64,000 nt of DNA from Halopiger djelfimassiliensis (GTDB lineage Archaea > Halobacteriota > Halobacteria > Halobacteriales > Natrialbaceae), in assembly GCF_000455365.1 (NCBI RefSeq), contig NZ_HG315684.1, positions 350,186-414,185 of the forward strand. The letters run 5' to 3'. The notes under the pieces are model-generated. The model had not been told where the DNA came from, did no database searches, and saw nothing but the letters and a program-made list of their open reading frames with translations. The translations under genes were made by a program, and so were the position numbers. Shown one piece after another: positions 16,030-23,187 of this stretch (within the stretch, counting starts at the first letter, position 1; every line of letters begins with the position of its first letter).

Positions 16030-18204
16030 TCAGCCGTCGACGGGATCGGTCGCGTTCTCGCCGTCGCCGCCGTCCGTTGTGGCGTTTCCGTTGTCCTCGT
16101 CCTGAGGAAACGCCTCGTCGTCATCGTCGCGATCGTCCGGTCGTTCCTCCTCTGGGGACTCTTCGTCCGGCGCTTCGCCACGGTCCCCGTCGCCGATGAC
16201 GTGTGGGGCCTCGGGTTCGGGGATCTCCTCGCCGTCCTCGGCGGGGACGATCCTGTAGACCTCTCCCGTTTCGGGTTCGGGCCGGAAGTCGGTGTTCGCG
16301 AGAACGTACAGTTCGCCCGCTTCGTCGCGCTCGACCGAGTAGACGTACCGGTTGAGCGATTCGCCGGCGGCCCCCTCGAACTGCAGTTCCGCGAGCGACC
16401 AGCGCTCGTCGACACCGACGAGGTCGTCGTTCCCGCCCGCATCGCCGGTCTCGGGTTCGACGGCCGTGAGCACCTCGCCGTCGGCCTCGGCGACGCCCTG
16501 ACTGCTCCAGTTACCGAACACGAACGCGCCCTCGAGTTCGGGTATCGCGTCTCCCGCGTAACGGTGACCGCCGGTGACGACCGAGCTGTCGATGAACGCC
16601 TCGGAGATCCGCGTGTGTTGGTACTCGGCGATCGGGTCCCGGAGCGGTTCGCCGGCTCTTGCCTCGCCGGCTCCTTCGCCGACCTGATCGGGACACGTTT
16701 CCGGCGGCTCGAGCGGGGAAGCGGGGCTGAAACAGAACGACCCCTCCTTGACGTTCCAGCTGTAGTTGCCCCCTTCCTCGACGGCGTAGACGGACTCGAC
16801 GCGATGCTGGCCGGCGTCGGCGACGAACAGTTGCCCGTCGTCGTCGATGGACATACCCCACGGGTTGCGAAAGCCCCACGCGTAGTATTCGTCGAGATCG
16901 GCCGCCGAGTCGACGAGCGGATTGTCGTCGGGGATTCCGTACTCGCCGAACGCCGCGTCGTCCTCGCTGTCGACGTCGATGCGGTGAATCCCGCCCAACA
17001 GGGTATCACTCGTGTTCTGTCCGTTGCCACCTTCGTTGTCGTCGTACCAGTCGTCACCGTGACCGATCCCGATGTCGTGGACGTTGCCGCCGTCCCCGAG
17101 TGACGTGTAGAGGTAGCCGTCCGGACCGAAGGCGATCCGACCGCCGTTGTGGTTGTCCTGTGGTTGCTGTACTTCCATGACGGTCCGCTCGGAGTCGGGG
17201 TCGGCGGTCAGGTCGTCGTCGACCCGAAACTCCGCGAGGACGTCGGTGTGATCGTACCCGAGCCCTTCCCGTTCCGGGGCGCTGTACCGGACGAAAAACC
17301 GGCCGTTTTCCGCGAAGTCGGGGTGGAACGCAAGCCCGAGCAGGCCGCGTTCGTCGTAGCCGCCGAGTTCGCCGATCCCGAGGCTGACGAGCCGATCCTC
17401 GATATCGAGAAACAGCTCCATTCCGTCGGGCGTCAGGACATCCTCGTCGACCTCGTCGTCCGGTTGCGCCGGCTCGTCGTCGGGGTCCGTGACCTGAATT
17501 CGACCCGACATGGTGCCCGGATGAACCTCGCAGACGTATCGGTCCATCTCCTCGGTCGCTTCGAACTCGAGGGTCTGGGTTTCGCCCAGTTCCCGGACGA
17601 TCTCCGTTCGCTCGACAATGGAATCCGTCTCGTCGAGGATGACGACGTTGTGTGGCTGTCCGTCGCCGTTCTCCCAGGTGAACCGATAGGTTTCGCCCGC
17701 GGTCAACTCGAGCGTCGGGTTCTCCCGCCCGTCGATCTCGTCCGGTTCCAGCCCGAGCCAGCCGGGAACGACCCCGTTGAAGACGAACTCGGAGGGACCG
17801 TCGTCTCGGTCGGAGGGTGTTTCTTCGTCGGCGTCTTCCGCCGGGTCCGTAGAGGCGTCGGTCTCGCCGTCGGCCGCCCCGTCAGCGAGGTTCGTGACGT
17901 ATATCTGGCCGGTCTGCGTGGCGAGGAAGTGACGTACCTCGCCGTCGAGTTCGACGAACTCGAGGTCGGTCGGTGCGGGAAGGTTCGCCGCGACCCGCTG
18001 CAGGCCGACCGTCTCGCCTTCGGGAAAGTCGCCGGCGACGGGGATACCGTCCCCGTTCTCGGCCGTTTCGTCCTCCTGTGCGCTTACGCCGCCGAGCGCG
18101 GCCACAACCCCCGATGTCGCGAGTGCCTGCAGGATCGCCCGTCGTGATCGTGCTCCGATACGGGACGTCGCCGCGTCGAGTTCGGGTTCGTTGGTCGGAT
18201 TCAT
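16030..18204 (-). CDS. Tat-exported aldose dehydrogenase with cupredoxin nested in the propeller
   Basis: 724 residues from ATG 18204, chosen because a Tat signal (SRRAILQAL plus hydrophobic stretch) begins ~20 residues in; the open frame upstream is basic and non-coding in character. Residues ~62-105 are the first propeller strands (GLQRVAANLPAPTDLEF, TGQIYVTN). Residues ~139-240 are a cupredoxin with ligands His185, Cys225, His228 and Met232 (CEVHPGTM). The propeller resumes at ~261 (MELFLDIEDRLVSL, GLLGLAFHPDFAENG). So the copper domain is inserted inside the dehydrogenase, unlike the paralogue at 2514, where it precedes it. The last ~70 residues are an acidic disordered tail. It converges with the Ebo-like operon 36 bases away. 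Confidence 0.85.
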   Translation of the reverse strand: MNPTNEPELDAATSRIGARSRRAILQALATSGVVAALGGVSAQEDETAENGDGIPVAGDFPEGETVGLQRVAANLPAPTDLEFVELDGEVRHFLATQTGQIYVTNLADGAADGETDASTDPAEDADEETPSDRDDGPSEFVFNGVVPGWLGLEPDEIDGRENPTLELTAGETYRFTWENGDGQPHNVVILDETDSIVERTEIVRELGETQTLEFEATEEMDRYVCEVHPGTMSGRIQVTDPDDEPAQPDDEVDEDVLTPDGMELFLDIEDRLVSLGIGELGGYDERGLLGLAFHPDFAENGRFFVRYSAPEREGLGYDHTDVLAEFRVDDDLTADPDSERTVMEVQQPQDNHNGGRIAFGPDGYLYTSLGDGGNVHDIGIGHGDDWYDDNEGGNGQNTSDTLLGGIHRIDVDSEDDAAFGEYGIPDDNPLVDSAADLDEYYAWGFRNPWGMSIDDDGQLFVADAGQHRVESVYAVEEGGNYSWNVKEGSFCFSPASPLEPPETCPDQVGEGAGEARAGEPLRDPIAEYQHTRISEAFIDSSVVTGGHRYAGDAIPELEGAFVFGNWSSQGVAEADGEVLTAVEPETGDAGGNDDLVGVDERWSLAELQFEGAAGESLNRYVYSVERDEAGELYVLANTDFRPEPETGEVYRIVPAEDGEEIPEPEAPHVIGDGDRGEAPDEESPEEERPDDRDDDDEAFPQDEDNGNATTDGGDGENATDPVDG

Positions 18205-18539
18205 TGATATCGCTCGGACGATGCTCGAGCGAACACGCCGTCCGGTCGCGGGACCGCTCGGATCTTTCGAGACGCTCGCGCTCTCATCGGCCAGCCCGGA
18301 TCCACGGCGCGTCCGCGTGACTCGCCCTATCCCGGTTCCATCCATCGCGGTATTAAATCGAAAGAACCGTTCCGAGAGGAATCGATCCCTTGTCGTCCGT
18401 TTCAGCCGCCAACGCTTGGTTAGGGACGTGGCGTCACCGAGACCCCATCTCGAGTCGAGGACGGCGTCCGACCGTCCCACTGACGAGGACGACCGCGACC
18501 GTGGCAAACCGCTTAGTGGCGGGTCGGTGTACGCACGCC
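18205..18539. other. Divergent promoter region, no gene seen
   Basis: 335 bases between the cupredoxin-dehydrogenase and the isomerase genes, read apart from each other. It holds the promoters for both. The AT-richer patch at 18350-18400 (TATTAAATCG) is a plausible TATA area for the minus-strand gene or an upstream signal. An open frame spans it on each strand but the predicted peptides are basic and Arg/Ser rich. Confidence 0.4.
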
Positions 18540-19388
18540 ATGGTCGACCTCGCCTTCTCGACGAACGCGTACACGCGCCACTCGCTTCCGGAGGCGGTGT
18601 CCCGAATCGGGGATCACGGTTACGCCGGCGTCGAACTGCTGGGTGACAGCCCCCACGCGTACTTCCCCGAGTTCGACGATGCGGATCGGGCCGCGCTTTG
18701 TGAGACCCTCGAAGAGACCGGCCTCGAGGTGTCGAATATCAACGCCAACACGGCGATGGGGTACTACGACGACGCGCCGCCGTCGGCGTTTTTCGAGCCG
18801 AGCGTCATCCGGGCCGACGACGACGCCCGCGAGTGGCGGATCGAGTACACGAAGTCGGCGATCGATCTCGCCGAGACCGTCGACGCGCCGGCGGTCTGTC
18901 TCGCCAGCGGCCGACCGCTTCCGGGAACGCCGCCCGGTGACGCCCGCCGGTATCTCCACGACTCACTCCACGAAATTCTCGACTACGCCACACCCCGCGG
19001 GATCGACGTCGGGATCGAGTTCGAGCCCGAACTGCTGGTCGAAAACACCGACGAGGTTCTCGCGGTGATCGACGAGATCGATCGGGACGCGCTCGGCGTA
19101 AACCTCGACGTCGGCCACGCGGCCGTCTACGGCGAGGACGTGGCGACGAGCATCCGTTGCAGCGCCGGTTCGATCACCGGCGTCCACCTCGAGGACATCG
19201 TCGGCGGTCGCCGCGGGAAACACTACCACCGGATCCCCGGCGAGGGCGACCTCGATTTCAGGGCGATCTTCGACGCGCTCGACGACATCGGCTACGACGG
19301 GTTCGCGACCCTCGAGTTGTACACCTATCCGGACGAACCGGATCGGGCAGCGCGGACGGCCTACGACGAACTCGCGGCGTACGTCTGA
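18540..19388 (+). CDS. Sugar phosphate isomerase/epimerase TIM barrel, paralogue of the EboE-like protein
   Basis: 282 residues from ATG 18540; upstream frame extension is Arg/Ser-rich and rejected. It shares with the protein at 14175 the FSTNA start, GYAGVELL, EFEPELLVE, NLDVGHA, HLEDI, the H-x-H-x-I-P-GEGDLDF segment and TLELYTY, so the two are paralogues with a complete set of predicted metal ligands. It stands 71 bases before a fumarylacetoacetate hydrolase family gene on the same strand and could be co-transcribed with it. Exact substrate unknown; duplication next to the Ebo-like cluster suggests a related sugar or cyclitol substrate (inferred). Confidence 0.8.
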   Translation: MVDLAFSTNAYTRHSLPEAVSRIGDHGYAGVELLGDSPHAYFPEFDDADRAALCETLEETGLEVSNINANTAMGYYDDAPPSAFFEPSVIRADDDAREWRIEYTKSAIDLAETVDAPAVCLASGRPLPGTPPGDARRYLHDSLHEILDYATPRGIDVGIEFEPELLVENTDEVLAVIDEIDRDALGVNLDVGHAAVYGEDVATSIRCSAGSITGVHLEDIVGGRRGKHYHRIPGEGDLDFRAIFDALDDIGYDGFATLELYTYPDEPDRAARTAYDELAAYV

Positions 19389-19459
19389 ACGAGGGTTCGG
19401 AGCCAACGAACGCCGCCGCCATCTCAACGTTTTTCCCCTCCGGAGACGACCCCTCTCCC

Positions 19460-20197
19460 ATGAAATACGTTCGCTTCCGCGATCCGGCCGGTGCGGTTCG
19501 CCGCGGCGAGTTCGAGAACGGAGACGTCCGCTTCGGGAACGAGAGTTACAGCCTCGAGGACGAGGCGATCGACGTCCTCCCGCCGTGCGAGCCCTCGAAG
19601 ATCGTCTGTATCGGGCGCAACTACGCCGATCACGCCGACGAGATGGATTCGGACGTTCCGGACCGGCCGTTGCTGTTTCTGAAGCCGCCAAACGCCGTCG
19701 CGGCCCACGGCGACACCGTCACCGCCCCTGCCGGCAAAGAGCGGATCGACTACGAGGCCGAACTCGGCGTCGTCATCGGGACGCAGTGTCGCCACGTCCC
19801 CGAAGCCGAGGCGATGGACGTCGTCGAAGGGTTCACCTGCGTCAACGACCTGTCCAACCGCGACGACCAGCGACAGGAACAGAACTGGGTCCGCGGGAAA
19901 GCCTTCGACGGTGCCGCGCCCATCGGTCCCGTTCTCGCCACGCCCGCGGAGGTCCCCGCCGACGCGTCGGTCCGCTCGCGGGTCAACGGCGATCGCAGAC
20001 AGGACGGCTCCCGGAACCAGCTCATTTTCTCGATCCCCGAACTGATCGCCGAGATCACCACCTATCTCACGCTCGAGCCCGGCGACGTCATCGCCACCGG
20101 AACGCCCGAGGGCGTCGGGCCGCTCTCGGACGGCGATCGAGTCGAGATCGAGGTCGAAGGGGTCGGCACGCTCGAGCACACCGTTCGAATGCCATAA
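19460..20197 (+). CDS. Fumarylacetoacetate hydrolase family protein
   Basis: 245 residues. Family landmarks are CIGRNYADHADEM, RPLLFLKPPNAV, DYEAELGVVIG (Glu metal ligands), NDLSNRDDQ (Asp ligand), KAFDGAAPIGP, NG...QDGSRNQLIFSI and the closing TGTPEGVGPL. These support a divalent-metal-dependent C-C hydrolase or decarboxylase acting on acylpyruvates or oxaloacetate-like compounds. It is cytoplasmic, with the length of the single-domain form. It follows the isomerase gene on the same strand. Substrate is not decidable from sequence. Confidence 0.87.
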   Translation: MKYVRFRDPAGAVRRGEFENGDVRFGNESYSLEDEAIDVLPPCEPSKIVCIGRNYADHADEMDSDVPDRPLLFLKPPNAVAAHGDTVTAPAGKERIDYEAELGVVIGTQCRHVPEAEAMDVVEGFTCVNDLSNRDDQRQEQNWVRGKAFDGAAPIGPVLATPAEVPADASVRSRVNGDRRQDGSRNQLIFSIPELIAEITTYLTLEPGDVIATGTPEGVGPLSDGDRVEIEVEGVGTLEHTVRMP

Positions 20198-20290
20198 GAG
20201 GTCCCGTTGAGCTCCTCGTCCAGTGGTAGCTTTTTCAATAGGGACGTTGCGAGGATGCACTTATCGGTGCAGGCGGCGTATCGTCTCCGT

Positions 20291-20578
20291 ATGCCCGAAG
20301 AAGTCCTGTTCGAATCGGAGAGCGACCAGACTCGAGAAGAAATCGCATCGTACCTTCGCACTGTCGCCGAGAAGCTCGAACGCGGAGATGCGGTCACGCT
20401 CAAATCCGGTTCCGAGTCCGTGACGATGGAGCCCCCTGCCCGCCCGACGTTCGAGGTCAAAGCCGAACGCGAGGGGCCGGTGGACGGGGCCGGCGAATTG
20501 AGTATCGAGTTCGAACTCGAGTGGGACGAGGACGACGGTACGGGAGACGGCGGGAGCGGCCGGCTAGAAATCGAGTGA
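20291..20578 (+). CDS. amphi-Trp domain protein
   Basis: 95 residues from ATG 20291 (ATGs further upstream would add a basic leader). The pattern EEIASYLRTVAEKLERGDAV followed by an amphipathic strand region and LEFELEW-type ending matches the small amphi-Trp domain family, common in haloarchaea and of unknown function. No signal or membrane segment. The tail is Gly/Asp-rich. Confidence 0.75.
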   Translation: MPEEVLFESESDQTREEIASYLRTVAEKLERGDAVTLKSGSESVTMEPPARPTFEVKAEREGPVDGAGELSIEFELEWDEDDGTGDGGSGRLEIE

Positions 20579-21319
20579 GCAAATAACGCGCCCGCTGGAC
20601 GGTTATCTCACGATTCTCCCCGCCCGCTCTCAACGGCTATGCAGAGGGGTTCAGTGAACGTCCCGAACCACCGTGGAGTCGACCGAGAGGACGACGCTAT
20701 CCGGTGGTCAGAGAGCCGTAGCCATCGGCGAGGCACACAACCTCGGAACGATCGTGTTCTCGATGAGTCGAACGCAGGCACGACAAACAGGCTACGAAAG
20801 CTGAACCGCTCGATAGCTGGCGGCACCTCCATCCCGATGGCGGCGTGGATCCGGAACCGGTTGCCGTCGCTCGAGACCGATTTCATCGACCGGACCCGCG
20901 ATGACTCTATCGCCCGTGAAAACCATCGCTTGCTGATTGGCGACACGAACGTTCCGTTTCCGTGAACGTCGGCGGATGGGTATCCCGTCAGTTAGCCGTT
21001 CTCTCTACCGACTGTTCCTCCCTCGACAGATGTCCGTCAAGCAGGCCGAAAACGTGGCTCCGATCACTGTGGCTGGTCGATCGGTTCCTCGAGACTAATC
21101 TATTGTGATTCAATCCCATACTAATTATCCGTGAACGGTGGTGGGATCCCGATATTCGGCTGTTCGGACGGATACCGATCACGGTTCCGCTTGCGATAGC
21201 GTCCGAACGGCTGCAGCCAGCATCCGACAGCCGGCCGATTGCTCGTCCAGCGATCGGAGTTCCGATGAGCCGAGACGAACTGTACCGTGTGGGCCCGGGA
21301 CCGCCGGCAGCGAAGCGAG
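20579..21319. other. 740-base region without recognisable gene
   Basis: Frames of ~100 codons exist on both strands around 20608-20965, but their peptides are Arg/Ser-rich, not acidic, and lack any family resemblance. AT-richer patches lie at 21095-21135. It could be decayed coding DNA. No tRNA, transposase or inverted terminal repeat was seen. Confidence 0.45.
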
Positions 21320-21607
21320 TCACTCGACGGTGAAGAGATGTCCTTCCGTCGGCACGTCGAACAATCCTACGCGCGCGCCCGCGTCGAGCCATGCGTGGCC
21401 GTAGGAAAACGACGCCAGTGCGTTGACCGGATCGTCGTTCTCGCGGAAGTGTCTCCCGTCCTCGAGATACGACGCGGCCATCTCGTAACACTCCGCGGCG
21501 GCGTCGGCCATCGGCGTCCCCGCCGGCGGCGCGACCGTCGCCGCCTCGAGCGCTTCCGCGAGCAGTTCCCCGTAGCGGTCCGTTTTCTCCTCGAGATCGG
21601 CGGCCAT
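21320..21607 (-). CDS. DUF357 family helical protein
   Basis: 95 residues from ATG 21607; the longer frame up to 21769 would overlap the start of the divergent reductase gene and is not acidic. The pattern (EKTDRYGELLAEALEAA, then AAAECYEMAASYLEDGRHF, then DPVNALASFSYGHAWLDAGARVG) fits the archaeal DUF357 family of small helical proteins. Function unknown. It is divergent from the thioredoxin reductase-like gene with ~145 bases between. Confidence 0.75.
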   Translation of the reverse strand: MAADLEEKTDRYGELLAEALEAATVAPPAGTPMADAAAECYEMAASYLEDGRHFRENDDPVNALASFSYGHAWLDAGARVGLFDVPTEGHLFTVE

Positions 21608-21753
21608 ACCGGTGCTGTCGAGACTTGCGGCCGTAAACCCGTCGACACCGATGGGACTGTCGAGCCGACGAGCGACGGCACCACCTCTCGGTGACCAAAT
21701 ACGATTCTGCAGGGAACGCAAGTCGTATACACGCCGTTTCCCTATACGGGGAC

Positions 21754-23127
21754 ATGAGCGACCAGCCACGCGTCGAGATTTATACGAAGGCGGACTGTCC
21801 CTACTGTGAGAAGGCCAAAGACCTCTTCGACAGCAAGGACATCGACTACGTGGAGTACAACGTTACCGGCGACGAGGAGCGGTTCGAGGAGATGATCGAA
21901 CGCGCCGACGGCCGCAAGACCGCCCCCGAGGTGTTCATCGACGACGAACTCATCGGCGGCTGGGACGACACTAGCGCGCTCGAGGAAACCGGCGAACTCG
22001 ATGCAAAACTCGGTATCGCGGACGACACGGAGGACGAAGTCGTCGAACACCGCAAACTGATCATCGCGGGGACCGGCATCGCCGGACTCACGGCTGCCAT
22101 CTACGCGGGCCGTGCGAACAACGATCCGCTGGTCATCGAGGGCGACGAACCCGGCGGCCAGCTAACCTTGACGACCGACGTGGCGAACTATCCGGGCTTC
22201 CCGGAGGGAATCGGCGGGCCGGAGCTGGTAAACAACATGAAAGAACAGGCCAAGCAGTTCGGGGCCGACCTGAAAAACGGCATCATCGACTCCGTCGAAC
22301 GCCTCGAACAGGGGTCACCGCTGCTCGAAAACGGGCCGGGGGCCGGTACTGACGACACCCGGCCGTTCCGCGTCGAACTGACAAACGGCGACGTCTACAC
22401 GGCCGATGCGCTCATCGCCGCCTCGGGTGCCAGCGCCCGGACGCTCGGCATCCCCGGGGAAGACGAACTCATGGGATACGGCCTCTCGACCTGTGCGACC
22501 TGCGACGGCGCGTTCTTCCGCGGCGAGGACATGCTCGTCGTCGGCGGCGGCGACGCCGCCATGGAGGAGGCCACGTTCCTCACGAAGTTCGCAGATACCG
22601 TCTACATCGCCCACCGGCGCGAGGAGTTCCGCGCCGAGGACTACTGGATCGACCGCGTCGAAGAGAAGGTCGAAGACGGCGACATCGAGATCATGAAAAA
22701 CACGGAACTCGTCGAGGTCCACGGCTCTCAGGAGGCGGGTGTCGATCACGTCACTCTCGTGCGTAACGAGAAGGGCCACCCAACGGACCGGCTCGACGAC
22801 CCCGAAACCGAGGAGTTCGACTTCGACGTCGGTGCCGTCTTCCTCGCCATCGGCCACACGCCCAACACCGAGTATCTCGAGGGAACCGGCGTGAAGATGG
22901 ACGACGAGGGCTACCTCCGAACCATGGGCGGTGCTGGCGGCGGGCAGACCGAAACCGATGTTCCCGGCATCTTCGGAGCCGGTGACGTCGTCGACTACCA
23001 CTACCAGCAAGCGGTTACCGCGGCGGGCATGGGTTCGAAAGCCGCACTCGACGCCGACGAATACCTCGAAGACCTCGAGCGCGCACAGTCGGCCGGCGAA
23101 GCGGAAGCAGCCGCGGCCGACGACTGA
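21754..23127 (+). CDS. Glutaredoxin-thioredoxin reductase fusion flavoprotein
   Basis: 457 residues from ATG 21754. Residues 1-~85 are a glutaredoxin domain with CPYC (Cys15, Cys18). Residues ~100-440 are a low-molecular-weight thioredoxin reductase: FAD motif GTGIAGLTAA, redox pair CATC (Cys247, Cys250), NAD(P) motif GGGDAA and HRREEFRA, whose arginines usually select NADPH, then the second FAD motif GIFGAGDV. A built-in glutaredoxin would pass electrons from the flavin disulfide to targets without a separate partner. The C-terminal tail is Ala/Glu-rich. Haloarchaea use gamma-glutamylcysteine, so the domain may act on that thiol system (inferred). Confidence 0.88.
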   Translation: MSDQPRVEIYTKADCPYCEKAKDLFDSKDIDYVEYNVTGDEERFEEMIERADGRKTAPEVFIDDELIGGWDDTSALEETGELDAKLGIADDTEDEVVEHRKLIIAGTGIAGLTAAIYAGRANNDPLVIEGDEPGGQLTLTTDVANYPGFPEGIGGPELVNNMKEQAKQFGADLKNGIIDSVERLEQGSPLLENGPGAGTDDTRPFRVELTNGDVYTADALIAASGASARTLGIPGEDELMGYGLSTCATCDGAFFRGEDMLVVGGGDAAMEEATFLTKFADTVYIAHRREEFRAEDYWIDRVEEKVEDGDIEIMKNTELVEVHGSQEAGVDHVTLVRNEKGHPTDRLDDPETEEFDFDVGAVFLAIGHTPNTEYLEGTGVKMDDEGYLRTMGGAGGGQTETDVPGIFGAGDVVDYHYQQAVTAAGMGSKAALDADEYLEDLERAQSAGEAEAAAADD

Positions 23128-23187
23128 ACGGCATCCGGTACTCCCCGGTTGCTAACGGTCGACTCGAGGACGAGAAGCGCAGTCGAG

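Noticed and set aside
18205..18507. Upstream extension of the cupredoxin-dehydrogenase by ~100 codons
   Set aside because: The added part is Arg/Ser-rich, would bury the Tat signal inside the protein and covers the divergent promoter region.
20639..20965. A 108-codon open frame
   Set aside because: Basic, Ser/Arg/Asn-rich peptide without promoter, family match or haloarchaeal acidity.
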